Shown here one piece after another: positions 38,497-47,632 of a stretch of DNA of 64,000 nucleotides. The translations under genes and the position numbers were made by a program. The notes under the pieces are model-generated. The model worked only from the letters and a program-made list of their open reading frames with translations. It ran no database searches and was not told the origin of the DNA. The first letter of the stretch is position 1. Every line of letters begins with the position of its first letter. The stretch is taken from the NCBI RefSeq assembly GCF_022761115.1, contig NZ_JAKWJS010000002.1:372001-436000 (forward strand), written 5' to 3'. The stretch comes from Dyella sp. RRB7 (GTDB taxonomy: Bacteria; Pseudomonadota; Gammaproteobacteria; Xanthomonadales; Rhodanobacteraceae).

Positions 38497-39951
38497 ATGA
38501 CTTCGACGCCGCCGCTTGCGCCAGCGCCCATCCGACTACTCGCCGAACAGGCCTTGAGCCGCGCCGCCGGCGCGCCCCTGCTGGGAGGCAACGCGGCAAG
38601 CCTGCTGATCGATGCCGCCGCGCATTTCGATGCATGGCTGGCCGCCATCCGCGGCGCACGGCAAAGCGTGCTGCTGGAAAACTACATCGTTCGCGACGAC
38701 GAGGTGGGCCGGGCGTTTCGCGATGCGCTGGTGGAGTGTGCGCGGCGCGGCGTGTTGGTGGCGGTGATCTACGACTGGCTGGGCTGCAAGGGGCAGTCGC
38801 GCGCCAGCTTCTGGGCTCCGCTGCGCGCTGCCGGCGGCCAGGTGCGCGGGTTCAACCCGCCGCAGCTCGGCCAGCCGTTCGGCTGGATCAGCCGCGACCA
38901 CCGCAAGCTGCTGGTGGTCGATGGCGTGCACGGTTTCCTGTCGGGCGTTTGCATCAGCCAGAAGTGGCTGGGCGATCCTGGCCGGCATGTAGCCCCCTGG
39001 CGCGATACCGGCGTGGCCCTGCAAGGCCCCGCCGTCGCCGAGCTGGCGCAGGCGTTTGCCGAAAGCTGGGCCAGCATCGGCACGCCGCTGCCCACGCTCG
39101 CACCCGCGCCCCAAGAGCTGGCCTCTGCCGGCACGGTGGCCTTGCGTGTCATCGCCACGCAACCGGCGACGGCCGGCATGTATCGTCTCGATCAACTGAT
39201 TGCCGCCATGGCACGCAAGACGCTGTGGCTCACCGATGCGTATTTCATTGGCATCGCCCCCTACGTACAGGCACTGGCCGCCGCCGCGCGCGACGGCGTG
39301 GACGTGCGCCTGCTGGTGCCCGGCAGCAGCGACATCCCCATCGTGGCGGGCATGTCGCGCTCGGGCTACCGGCCCTTGCTCAAGGCGGGCATCCGTGTGT
39401 TCGAATGGAACGGCTCGATGCTGCACGCCAAGACGGCCGTGGCCGATGGCCAATGGGCCCGCGTGGGCTCGTCCAACCTCAATGTCGCCAGCTGGCTGAG
39501 CAACCGCGAAATCGACGTGGCGGTGGAAGACGCCGGCTTCGCCCAGCAGCTGGCCGAGCAGTACGAACGCGACCTGGGCAACGCCACCGAGATCGTGCTC
39601 GCCCCGCGTCGCTGGCGCCGCCATGCCGAACAGGTGAAAAGCCGGGCGACGCGTCCGCCGCGGCCGCACCTGATGGGCGGCAGTTCCGGCCGCGCGGCCG
39701 CCGGCGCGCTGCGCATTGCCAATACCGTGGGCGCGGCGCTGACGGATCGCCGCGTGCTGGGCGATACCGCCACCGGCCCGCTGCTGGTCGGCGCGCTCGC
39801 CCTGGCCGTGCTGGCCGTGGTAGCGATCGTCTGGCCGGCCATGATCGGCTGGCCGCTGGGGGTAGTGGCCGCCTGGTTCGCCCTCAACTTCGCCATCCGC
39901 GCGTGGCACCTGCGCCGGCGCTTCCGTCGTCAGGCCACCGAGCTCGACTGA
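38497..39951 (+). CDS. phospholipase D-family cardiolipin synthase-like protein
   Basis: A 484-residue enzyme with two HKD motifs: SRDHRKLLVVDGVHGFLSG and LHAKTAVADGQWARVGSSNL. Between them lies WRDTGVALQGPAVAELAQAF, as in cardiolipin synthases ClsB/C. It has a C-terminal pair of hydrophobic helices (LLVGALALAVLAVVAIVWPA; MIGWPLGVVAAWFALNFAI) that would anchor it in the membrane, the reverse of ClsA with its N-terminal anchors. It should transfer phosphatidyl groups between phospholipids. It is divergent from the acetyl-CoA hydrolase gene, about 95 bases away. Confidence 0.88.
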   Translation: MTSTPPLAPAPIRLLAEQALSRAAGAPLLGGNAASLLIDAAAHFDAWLAAIRGARQSVLLENYIVRDDEVGRAFRDALVECARRGVLVAVIYDWLGCKGQSRASFWAPLRAAGGQVRGFNPPQLGQPFGWISRDHRKLLVVDGVHGFLSGVCISQKWLGDPGRHVAPWRDTGVALQGPAVAELAQAFAESWASIGTPLPTLAPAPQELASAGTVALRVIATQPATAGMYRLDQLIAAMARKTLWLTDAYFIGIAPYVQALAAAARDGVDVRLLVPGSSDIPIVAGMSRSGYRPLLKAGIRVFEWNGSMLHAKTAVADGQWARVGSSNLNVASWLSNREIDVAVEDAGFAQQLAEQYERDLGNATEIVLAPRRWRRHAEQVKSRATRPPRPHLMGGSSGRAAAGALRIANTVGAALTDRRVLGDTATGPLLVGALALAVLAVVAIVWPAMIGWPLGVVAAWFALNFAIRAWHLRRRFRRQATELD

Positions 39952-40083
39952 ATACCTCTCGCAGTCACTACATTTTATTTCAATAACTTATACAACCTGC
40001 CTCACAGCCACACTACGCATATCCGCCAAGCGGATGTAATCCCTGCGATCACCGCGGGTGGGTCGTGCTAGGCTCGCGCCTTC

Positions 40084-41466
40084 ATGCACGCGTCCGACGA
40101 TCACCTCAGCGATCGCGGCGGCTCTCCGCCGCGCCACATTCTCACGCCCAGTTCGCTTAACCGGCTGGTGCGCGATCTGCTGGAAGACGCGCTGCCGCTG
40201 GTGTGGATCGAGGGCGAGCTGTCCAACGTCGCCCGCCCCGCCTCGGGGCATCTGTATTTCACGCTCAAGGACGCCGGCGCCCAGGTGCGCTGCGCGATGT
40301 TCCGCCCCAAGAGCGGCTGGCTGAAGTTCAAGCCGGTGGATGGCATGCACGTGCTGGTACGCGCGCGGGTGGGGCTGTACGAGCCGCGCGGCGAATTCCA
40401 GTTGGTGGCCGAACACATGGAGCCGGCCGGCGAAGGCGCGCTGCAGCGCGAGTTCGAGCAGCTCAAGGCGCGGCTGGATGCGGAAGGCCTGTTCGACGCG
40501 GCCCGCAAGCGCGCCCTGCCCCGTTACGCGCGACGCATCGGCGTGATCACCTCCGCCACCGGCGCGGCCATCCGCGACGTGCTGAGCGTGCTGTCGCGCC
40601 GCTGGCCACTGGCCGACGTGGACGTGCTGCCGGTGCCCGTGCAAGGGCGCGAGGCGCCGCCGGCCATCGCCAACATGCTGCGCAAGGCCTCGGCCAGCGG
40701 TCGCTACGACGTGCTGCTGCTGACCCGTGGCGGCGGCTCGCTGGAAGACCTGTGGGCTTTCAACGACGAGCAGGTGGCGCGCGCCATCCATGCCAGCGCG
40801 GTGCCGGTGGTATCGGCCGTGGGGCATGAGATCGATGTCAGCATCGCCGACTTCGTGGCCGACCTGCGTGCGCCGACACCCTCCGCAGCGGCCGAATTGC
40901 TGGTGCCCGACGCGTCGGCCTTGCGCCGCCATCTGCAGCAGCTGCAACAGCGCCTGGTGATGCTGGAGCAGCGTCGGCTGCAAGCGCGCATCCAGCGTGT
41001 CGATCATCTGCTGGCGCGCCTGCAGGCGCAGCGTCCGCAGGCCCGGCTGGCGCGCGATCGCGAGCGCCTGCTGCATCTTCAGCGCCGCCTGCTGGGCATC
41101 CAGCGCGAACAGTCGCAACGGCTGCAGGCAAGGCTGGAACGCGTGCAGGCCCGGCTGCTGGCCCAGCATCCACGACTGCGCCTGCTGCTGTTGCGCCGGC
41201 GGTTGGCCGAACTGGCCCGGCAGTTGCGCGAATCGATGGAACGACGCCTGGAACGCGAACGGCTCACCCTGCAGCAAACCGCACGCGCGCTGCATGCCGT
41301 CAGTCCGCTGGCCACGCTGGACCGCGGCTACGCCATTCTGTTCGACGCCGAAGGCAAGGTGCTGCGTTCGGCAAAACACGTGGCCGAAGGCACGCCGCTG
41401 CGCGCCCGCCTGGCCGATGGCGAATTGCCGCTCTCCGTAGTGCGTGACAAGCCCACGGAGCAGTGA
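40084..41466 (+). CDS. xseA: exodeoxyribonuclease VII large subunit
   Basis: A 460-residue subunit of the single-strand exonuclease. The N-terminal OB fold has LTPSSLNRLVRDLLEDALPL, VWIEGELSNVARPASGHLYF and LKDAGAQVRCAMFR; the catalytic domain has RIGVITSATGAAIRDVLSVL, LLTRGGGSLEDLWAFNDEQV and VVSAVGHEIDVSIADFVADL; a long Arg/Gln-rich coiled coil (residues about 285-400) binds XseB, and the end TLDRGYAILFDAEGKVLRSA is typical. xseB is not in the window. It acts in mismatch and recombination repair. Confidence 0.97.
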   Translation: MHASDDHLSDRGGSPPRHILTPSSLNRLVRDLLEDALPLVWIEGELSNVARPASGHLYFTLKDAGAQVRCAMFRPKSGWLKFKPVDGMHVLVRARVGLYEPRGEFQLVAEHMEPAGEGALQREFEQLKARLDAEGLFDAARKRALPRYARRIGVITSATGAAIRDVLSVLSRRWPLADVDVLPVPVQGREAPPAIANMLRKASASGRYDVLLLTRGGGSLEDLWAFNDEQVARAIHASAVPVVSAVGHEIDVSIADFVADLRAPTPSAAAELLVPDASALRRHLQQLQQRLVMLEQRRLQARIQRVDHLLARLQAQRPQARLARDRERLLHLQRRLLGIQREQSQRLQARLERVQARLLAQHPRLRLLLLRRRLAELARQLRESMERRLERERLTLQQTARALHAVSPLATLDRGYAILFDAEGKVLRSAKHVAEGTPLRARLADGELPLSVVRDKPTEQ

Positions 41467-41535
41467 CGCGCGACACCTCACGCGGCGTGAACGATGCCTG
41501 CCGCATCCTTCGAGCTTCGACTCGAGGAGCGCGGC

Positions 41536-43179
41536 ATGAAGGCAGCGGCACTGTTCGTGAAGGCGCTGGAAGCCGAGGGCGTGCACAGCATCTTTGGCGT
41601 ACCCGGCGAAGAAAACCTGGACCTGGTCGAGGCGTTGCGTGAATCGTCGATACGCCTGATCGTGACCCGCCATGAACAGGCGGCCGGCTTCATGGCGGCA
41701 ACCTGGGGGCGGCTCACCGGCGAGGCCGGCGTGGCGCTCTCCACGTTGGGGCCAGGCGCCACCAATCTGGTCACCGCTGCGGCCTATGCCCAGCTCGGCG
41801 CCATGCCGATGCTGATGATCACCGGGCAAAAGCCCATCCGCGAACACAAGCAAGGTATGTTCCAGCTGGTCGACGTGGTCGACATGATGCAACCGCTGAC
41901 CAAGTACACGCGCCAGCTGGTATCGGCCTCCACCATTCCCGCCCGCGTGCGCGAGGCGTTCCGCCGCGCCGAGGAAGAACGCCCCGGGGCCGTGCACCTG
42001 GAACTGCCCGAGGACATCGCCCGCGACATGGTGGACGATGCGATCCTGCTGCCCACCGAATACGCGCGGCGACCATCGCCGGACGATGCCGCGCTGGTGC
42101 AGGCGGCCGAAGCCATCAGCAAGGCCAAGCATCCGATCCTGATGATCGGCGCCGCCGCCAACCGCCAACGCACTACCGTGGCGCTGCGCGCCTTCGTCGA
42201 CAAGCTGGGCATACCGTTCTTCACCACCCAGATGGGCAAGGGCGTGATCGACGAGGACCATCCGCTATGGCTGGGCAATGCCGCGCTGTCCGATGGCGAC
42301 TTCGTGCACCGCGCCATCGACGCGGCCGACGTCATCGTCAACGTCGGCCACGATGTGGTGGAAAAGCCGCCGTTCCTGATGCGCAAGGGGCGCCGCACCG
42401 TCATCCACATCAACTTCTCCAGCGCCGAGGTGGATGCGGTCTATTTCCCGCAGATCGAAGTGGTAGGCGACATCGCCCATACGGTGGAACGCCTTACCGA
42501 TGCGCTGCAGCCGCAACCGCACTGGAATTTCAGCTTCTTCGACCGCGTGCGCGACGCCTTCCACGCCCAGCTGCTCGAGCACGCCCGCGACGACCGCTTT
42601 CCCATGCACCCCGTGCGCGTGGTGGACGATACCCGCCGGTACATGCCCGACGACGGCGTGCTGTGCCTGGACAACGGCATGTACAAGATCTGGTACGCGC
42701 GCTATTACCGCGCGCGCCAACCCAACACCATCCTGCTCGACAACGCGCTGGCCACCATGGGCGCCGGCCTGCCCTCGGCGATGGCGGCCAAGATGGTCTA
42801 CCCCGAGCGCAAGGTGCTGGCCATCTGCGGCGACGGCGGCTTCATGATGAATGCGCAGGAGCTGGAAACGGCCGTGCGCCTGAAGCTGGACCTGGTGATC
42901 CTGCTGCTGCGCGACGACGCCTACGGCATGATCCGCTGGAAGCAGGCCGAGATGGGCTTTGCCGACTACGGCATGGTGTTCGGCAATCCGGATTTCGTGA
43001 TGTTCGCCGAGGCGCATGGGGCGCACGGCCATCGTCCCGAAAGCGCCGATGCCTTCCTGCCCACGCTCAAGCACGCCTTCGATGCCGGCGGCGTGCACCT
43101 GATCGACCTGGTCATCGACTATTCGGACAATCACCGCATCCTCAACGAAGAGATCCGCCGGCTCAGCGCCGCGGTCTGA
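41536..43179 (+). CDS. acetolactate synthase large-subunit-like TPP enzyme
   Basis: A 547-residue thiamine-diphosphate enzyme. The N-terminal PYR domain has VHSIFGVPGEENLDLVEALR with the catalytic Glu in TRHEQAAGFMAATWGRLTG and GPGATNLVTAAAYAQLGAMP; the PP domain has ICGDGGFMMNAQELETAVRL, the TPP motif. This resembles the catabolic or stand-alone acetolactate synthases that work without an IlvN regulatory subunit; none is encoded nearby. The ATG at 41536 has GAGGAG seven bases upstream. It is 16 bases before the aldehyde dehydrogenase gene, so an operon is likely, and the true product may be other than acetolactate. Confidence 0.88.
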   Translation: MKAAALFVKALEAEGVHSIFGVPGEENLDLVEALRESSIRLIVTRHEQAAGFMAATWGRLTGEAGVALSTLGPGATNLVTAAAYAQLGAMPMLMITGQKPIREHKQGMFQLVDVVDMMQPLTKYTRQLVSASTIPARVREAFRRAEEERPGAVHLELPEDIARDMVDDAILLPTEYARRPSPDDAALVQAAEAISKAKHPILMIGAAANRQRTTVALRAFVDKLGIPFFTTQMGKGVIDEDHPLWLGNAALSDGDFVHRAIDAADVIVNVGHDVVEKPPFLMRKGRRTVIHINFSSAEVDAVYFPQIEVVGDIAHTVERLTDALQPQPHWNFSFFDRVRDAFHAQLLEHARDDRFPMHPVRVVDDTRRYMPDDGVLCLDNGMYKIWYARYYRARQPNTILLDNALATMGAGLPSAMAAKMVYPERKVLAICGDGGFMMNAQELETAVRLKLDLVILLLRDDAYGMIRWKQAEMGFADYGMVFGNPDFVMFAEAHGAHGHRPESADAFLPTLKHAFDAGGVHLIDLVIDYSDNHRILNEEIRRLSAAV

Positions 43180-43195
43180 TTCACTGGAGTAACGC

Positions 43196-44626
43196 ATGCT
43201 CGCCAAAAGCTATCCCTACTATCTCGCCAACCAGCCGCAGACCTCGAAGGAGACGATGGATGTGCTGGACAAGTACAGCGGCAAGGTCGCCACGCGCGTG
43301 GCCGTGCCCGATGCCAAAGCCACCGAGAAAGCCATCGCCGCCGCGGTGAAAGCCACCGGTCCGATGCGGGATTTCAAACCATGGGCACGCCAGCAGGTGC
43401 TGCAGCACTGCGCCGACCGCTTCGCCGAACGCCGCCAGGAACTGGCCTATGCGCTATGCGTGGAAGCCGGCAAGCCGATCAAGGACGCCGATGGCGAAGT
43501 GACGCGACTGATCGAAACCTTCCGCATCGCCGCCGAAGAAGCCGTGCGCGTGAACGGCGAGACTCTCAACCTGGAACTGGCCAAGCGGCTGGACGGCTAT
43601 CACGGCTACACCAGGCGCGTACCGCTGGGGCCGGTGTCCTTCATCACGCCGTTCAATTTCCCGCTCAACCTGGTGGCGCACAAGGTGGCGCCGGCCATCG
43701 CAGCGGGTTGCCCGTTCGTGCTCAAGCCGGCCGAGCGCACGCCGATCGGCGCGTTGATCATCGGCGAAGTGCTGGCGGAAACCGACCTGCCCAAGGGCGC
43801 ATTCTCGGTACTCACGCTGGACGGCAAGCATGCCAACCCGCTGGTGGAGGACCCGCGCTTCAAGCTGCTCTCGTTCACCGGCAGCCAGATCGGCTGGGAC
43901 CTGAAAACACGCGCGGGCCACAAGAAGGTGACGCTGGAGCTGGGCGGCAATGCCGCCTGCATCGTCGACGCGGACCAGGGGCCTCACCTGGATCGCGTGA
44001 TCGACCGCCTGGTGTTCGGCGCGTTCTACCAGTCGGGCCAGAGCTGCATCAGCGTGCAGCGCATCTACGTGCACGAATCGCTGTACGACGAACTGAAGAA
44101 GCGCCTGGTAAGCGCCGTCAAGAAACTCAAGGCCGGCGATCCCAAGAAGAAGGACACCTTCCTCGGCCCCATGATCGACGAGGCTGCCGCCGAGCGCCTG
44201 CATGGCTGGATCGAGGAGGCACGCAAGGCCGGCGGCAAGGTGCTGTGCGGCGGCAAGCGCAGCGGCGCCATGCTGGAAGCCACCCTGATGGAGAACGTGC
44301 CCACCGGTGCCAAGGCACACCGGCAGGAAGCGTTCGGTCCGTTCGCCCTGCTGGCGCCGTTCCGTACCTTCGATGAGGTGATCGACAAGGTCAACGACTC
44401 GGACTACGGCCTGCAGGCCGGCATCTTCACCGACAGCCTGGCCCACGCCATGCGCGCCTGGAACGAACTGGAACAAGGCGGCGTGATCGTCAACGACGTG
44501 CCCAGCTTCCGCGTGGACAACATGCCCTACGGCGGCGTGAAACTCTCCGGCATCGGCCGCGAGGGCGTGCGCTGCGCCATCGAGGACATGACCGAGCTGC
44601 GGTTGATGGTGATGCGGGAGTTCTAG
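43196..44626 (+). CDS. aldehyde dehydrogenase (NAD(P)-dependent)
   Basis: A 476-residue ALDH-superfamily enzyme. The general base Glu lies in KKVTLELGGNAACIVD and the nucleophilic Cys in FYQSGQSCISVQRIYVHE; the cofactor-binding SFITPFNFPLNLVAHKVAPA and LKPAERTPIGALIIGEV are present, as is EAFGPFALLAPFRTFDE. It oxidises an aldehyde to acid, or a semialdehyde; the substrate is not clear. It is linked to the acetolactate-synthase-like gene, suggesting that both handle short-chain oxo or aldehyde compounds. The length is full. Confidence 0.92.
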   Translation: MLAKSYPYYLANQPQTSKETMDVLDKYSGKVATRVAVPDAKATEKAIAAAVKATGPMRDFKPWARQQVLQHCADRFAERRQELAYALCVEAGKPIKDADGEVTRLIETFRIAAEEAVRVNGETLNLELAKRLDGYHGYTRRVPLGPVSFITPFNFPLNLVAHKVAPAIAAGCPFVLKPAERTPIGALIIGEVLAETDLPKGAFSVLTLDGKHANPLVEDPRFKLLSFTGSQIGWDLKTRAGHKKVTLELGGNAACIVDADQGPHLDRVIDRLVFGAFYQSGQSCISVQRIYVHESLYDELKKRLVSAVKKLKAGDPKKKDTFLGPMIDEAAAERLHGWIEEARKAGGKVLCGGKRSGAMLEATLMENVPTGAKAHRQEAFGPFALLAPFRTFDEVIDKVNDSDYGLQAGIFTDSLAHAMRAWNELEQGGVIVNDVPSFRVDNMPYGGVKLSGIGREGVRCAIEDMTELRLMVMREF

Positions 44627-44874
44627 GCACATCGTACGCTCATGCGAAGTGTCGCGCGCCTGTCCCCAGGAAACACATCAACGGTCGGATTCATCCATAA
44701 CCATTCCTCAGGCAGCCCCGAGCGATGTGCTACTAAAAAAGGGAGGCGTCGCATCACCATGTGATCTACGACTCCACGATGATGAGAGTCGCAAAGCCGA
44801 CTTCACGCGACTTTTCTTTATGCGCCGGTGGCATCACTGATGAAAAAATATCAAGGATTGTCAGTTTTGACACA

Positions 44875-44902
44875 TTGACAAATGTATCCATATGGATACA
44901 AT
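44875..44902 (+). promoter_or_regulatory. toxin-antitoxin promoter with internal operator
   Basis: TTGACA (44875-44880), 16-base spacer, TACAAT (44897-44902) form a strong sigma-70-like promoter. A perfect 18-bp palindrome TGTATCCATATGGATACA (44883-44900) fills the spacer and overlaps the -10 box, the expected place for an antitoxin operator. A second TTGACA lies at 44867-44872. Transcription would start near 44909, at the toxin start codon. Confidence 0.72.
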
Positions 44903-44906
44903 CACA

Positions 44907-45197
44907 ATGATGAACACGATCAAGAGCACGGACGTTTTTGATGCATGGCTTGCCAGCCTCAAGGATCAGATGGCCCGCGCCAAGATCCTTGGCCGCATTA
45001 ACCGCGCAAGGGTCGGTAACTTTGGCGATGTGAAGTATTTCGATGGTATCGGCGAAATGCGTGTAGACGTTGGGCCGGGATACCGGGTGTACTTCGTCAA
45101 GGAAGGAAACACGGTTTATCTGCTGCTATGCGGTGGGGACAAGTCAAGCCAGAGCAAAGACATCAAAAAGGCAAAGGAAATACTGGCGGCGAATTAG
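44907..45197 (+). CDS. RelE/HigB-family addiction module toxin
   Basis: About 96 residues of the phage-derived Gp49/HigB-like RelE superfamily (TIGR02683-type killer protein): FDAWLASLKDQMARAKILGR, ARVGNFGDVKYFDGIGEMRV, GPGYRVYFVKEGNTVYLLLC and GGDKSSQSKDIKKAKEIL are the family blocks. It should cleave mRNA, usually on the ribosome. ATGs at 44907 and 44910 lie at the predicted transcription start, so the message may be leaderless; an ATG at 44892 lies inside the operator upstream of that start. The antitoxin follows 59 bases later, the reversed toxin-first order usual for this family. Confidence 0.85.
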   Translation: MMNTIKSTDVFDAWLASLKDQMARAKILGRINRARVGNFGDVKYFDGIGEMRVDVGPGYRVYFVKEGNTVYLLLCGGDKSSQSKDIKKAKEILAAN

Positions 45198-45256
45198 CTG
45201 CCAGCGGAACCGGGCAACACAAGACAGGCAAGAAAGACATAGACAAGGCGGCAACC

Positions 45257-45667
45257 ATGAACCAAACATTCAAAATGTTCGACGCTGCCGAGTTCCTCGA
45301 CAATGACGAGGTGATCGCGGCCTACCTGCAAGACGCGCTTGAAGACGAAGACCCGGACGTGTTCCTGCTGGCCGTCGCCGATGTGGTGAAGGCGCGGAGC
45401 ATGACGCGCGTGGCCGAGGCCAGCGGCCTGGGTCGCGAAAGCCTGTACAAGGCACTGCGCCCCGGAGCAAAGCCGGGCTTTGCCACGATGGACAAACTGC
45501 TAGGCGCGCTTGGCGTTCGCTTCCAGGTCGCGCCGTTGAAGCCATCCAGGCCACAGAAACCCGGCAAGCGGGAGACGCCAGCCAAAAGCACGGCGGGATC
45601 TGCGCTGCTGAAAAAGCGGAAGGCTGCCGCGGCAGGGCCTAGTACAAAGAAGCGCGCTGCCGCTTGA
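45257..45667 (+). CDS. addiction module antitoxin, HTH type, with basic tail
   Basis: A 136-residue partner of the preceding toxin. The core (residues 1-95: NQTFKMFDAAEFLDNDEVIA, LLAVADVVKARSMTRVAEAS and GLGRESLYKALRPGAKPGF) is the XRE-like HTH antitoxin of the HigA/TIGR02684 group, which binds the promoter palindrome and represses the operon. Unusually, about 40 Lys/Ala/Pro/Ser-rich residues follow (KPSRPQKPGKRETPAKST, then LLKKRKAAAAGPSTKKRAAA), like the disordered tails of nucleoid proteins. AAGGCGG is placed before the ATG. Confidence 0.85.
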   Translation: MNQTFKMFDAAEFLDNDEVIAAYLQDALEDEDPDVFLLAVADVVKARSMTRVAEASGLGRESLYKALRPGAKPGFATMDKLLGALGVRFQVAPLKPSRPQKPGKRETPAKSTAGSALLKKRKAAAAGPSTKKRAAA

Positions 45668-45902
45668 CATCGTTTCGGCCTACGCGAAACTTCCATGTAT
45701 TCGCCCCCGACTACATCATCGTCGGCTTGCTTTGAACCGTATGCGTACATGGCGCCCGCTCCCAGCCACGAACTCGGATGCTGGTGCAGCCTGCACTTGG
45801 AATAACCGCCATCCCAGTGGCGGTGATACGCCCGCCGGCTGTCACGCGACTGTCTTGCGTGGGTGATTAGCTCTCGGGAGGCCGACCACGAGAGCATTGC
45901 CT

Positions 45903-47483
45903 ATGCAGACCGAAGCCGCTGTCGCCGTCACACCCGCAAGCCAGGGCACCGGCCGTATCTTCGGCATCATCTTCGGACTGATCCTGCTGATCGGCGGCGG
46001 CTACGCCGCCCTGCATCTGGTGCAGGACCTGTCGATCGTGCGCACCCACGCCACCGGGCCTTTCATCCTGCTCGGCATCGCGCTGCTGATCGCGCTGGGC
46101 TTCGAATTCGTCAACGGCTTCCACGACACCGCCAACGCGGTGGCCACGGTGATCTACACCAACTCGATGCCGGCCAACATGGCGGTGATCTGGTCCGGTG
46201 CGTTCAACTTCCTCGGCGTGCTGACCTCGTCCGGCGCAGTGGCCTTCACGGTGGTGTCGCTGCTGCCGGTGGAGCTGATCCTGCAGGTGGGCAGCCAGGC
46301 CGGTTTCGCGATGGTGTTCGCGCTGCTGTTCGCCGCCATTCTGTGGAACCTCGGCACCTGGTACTTCGGCCTGCCCAACTCTTCGTCGCATACGCTGATC
46401 GGCTCGATCATCGGCGTGGGCCTGGCCAACCAGCTGATCTCGGTGAAAACCGGCACCAGCGGCGTGGACTGGAACGCCGCCATCGGCGTGTTCAAGGGTT
46501 TGGTGTTCTCGCCCATCGCCGGCTTCATTCTCGCCGGCCTGCTGATGCTGATACTCAAGGCCGTGGTGAAGATTCCCGCGCTGTACCGCGCGCCGGAGGG
46601 CAACAAGCCGCCGCCGTGGCCGATCCGCGCGCTGCTGGTGCTTACCTGCACCGGCGTGAGCTTCAGCCACGGCTCCAACGACGGCCAGAAAGGCATGGGC
46701 CTGATCATGCTGATCCTGATCGGCACGGTGCCCACCGCCTATGCGCTGAACGGCGCCGTGACCGGTGGTGAGGTGAAGACCTTCCATCAAGTGTCGGTGG
46801 ATACCCAGCAGGTGCTGGCCGGCATCGCCGGTAACGCGGTGGTGAGCGGCAATCCGCGCGAGCCGCTCACCGCGGCCGTGCAGCAGCGAACGTTGTTGCC
46901 GACCACGGCGGCGGCGCTCGACCAGCTCATTGCCGAGATCGATCATCAGGTCGGCAACCGCACCTCGCTGCGTTCGGTGCCGCCCGAGCAGATGGGCAAC
47001 GTGCGCAATGACATCTACCTGGCCAATGCGGCGATTCCGCTGGTGCTCGCGCAGCCGGGGCTCAGCAAGGAGCAGACCGCTTCGCTCACCGCCTGGCGCG
47101 GCCTGGGCACCCAGGCCATCCAGTTCATTCCGCCCTGGGTAAAGGTAGCCGTGGCGCTCGCGCTGGGCCTGGGCACCATGGTGGGCTGGAAACGCATCGT
47201 GGTGACGGTGGGCGAGAAGATCGGCAAGGAGCACCTGACCTATGCCCAGGGCGCCTCGGCCGAACTGGTGGCGATGAGCCTGATCCAGGCCGCCGACATG
47301 TACCACCTGCCGGTGAGCACCACCCACGTGCTGACCTCGGGCGTCGCCGGCACCATGGCGGCCAACGGTTCGGGCCTGCAATGGGCCACCGTGCGCAACC
47401 TGCTGATGGCATGGGTCCTGACCCTGCCCGCCTCTATCCTGCTGGCTGGCGGCCTCTATATTGTCCTCCGCCATCTGTTCTGA
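45903..47483 (+). CDS. pit: PiT-family inorganic phosphate transporter
   Basis: A 526-residue secondary transporter moving phosphate, or metal-phosphate, with protons across the inner membrane. The duplicated PiT signature is visible: GFEFVNGFHDTANAVATVIY and TGVSFSHGSNDGQKGMGLIM. Between the two transport halves, residues about 285-370 form a hydrophilic insertion (QQVLAGIAGNAVVSGNPREP onward, LANAAIPLVLAQPGLSKEQT), as in E. coli PitA-like proteins. Membrane segments follow (VAVALALGLGTMVGWKRIVV). No pho box is obvious. It is followed after 149 bases by the GumN-like gene. Confidence 0.93.
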   Translation: MQTEAAVAVTPASQGTGRIFGIIFGLILLIGGGYAALHLVQDLSIVRTHATGPFILLGIALLIALGFEFVNGFHDTANAVATVIYTNSMPANMAVIWSGAFNFLGVLTSSGAVAFTVVSLLPVELILQVGSQAGFAMVFALLFAAILWNLGTWYFGLPNSSSHTLIGSIIGVGLANQLISVKTGTSGVDWNAAIGVFKGLVFSPIAGFILAGLLMLILKAVVKIPALYRAPEGNKPPPWPIRALLVLTCTGVSFSHGSNDGQKGMGLIMLILIGTVPTAYALNGAVTGGEVKTFHQVSVDTQQVLAGIAGNAVVSGNPREPLTAAVQQRTLLPTTAAALDQLIAEIDHQVGNRTSLRSVPPEQMGNVRNDIYLANAAIPLVLAQPGLSKEQTASLTAWRGLGTQAIQFIPPWVKVAVALALGLGTMVGWKRIVVTVGEKIGKEHLTYAQGASAELVAMSLIQAADMYHLPVSTTHVLTSGVAGTMAANGSGLQWATVRNLLMAWVLTLPASILLAGGLYIVLRHLF

Positions 47484-47582
47484 GCGTTGATAGCTTCCAG
47501 CGGACGATGAACTGAGTTCGGGACGGCCCGCTCTTCACCCGCCATGTATGGCGCTGCGGGCATGGGTGTTGTTCAATCATCG

Positions 47583-47600
47583 GGCCCGCTCCGGCGGGCC
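47583..47600 (+). terminator. GC-rich hairpin after pit
   Basis: GGCCCGC-TCCG-GCGGGCC, a 7-bp perfect stem, lies 100 bases after the pit stop. No T run follows, so it is only a possible transcript-end structure. Confidence 0.3.
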
Positions 47601-47632
47601 TGAGCCGTCGCGTCCCCTTATGGAGCTACTGG

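Noticed and set aside
39988-42261. 757-codon frame on the minus strand opposite xseA and the TPP enzyme gene
   Set aside because: Low-complexity His/Gln/Arg composition and full overlap with two confident genes.
43196-44632. Long minus-strand frame opposite the aldehyde dehydrogenase gene
   Set aside because: Antisense shadow; the plus-strand protein has all ALDH motifs.
45867-47474. 535-codon frame on the minus strand opposite pit
   Set aside because: Antisense shadow with no recognisable sequence.
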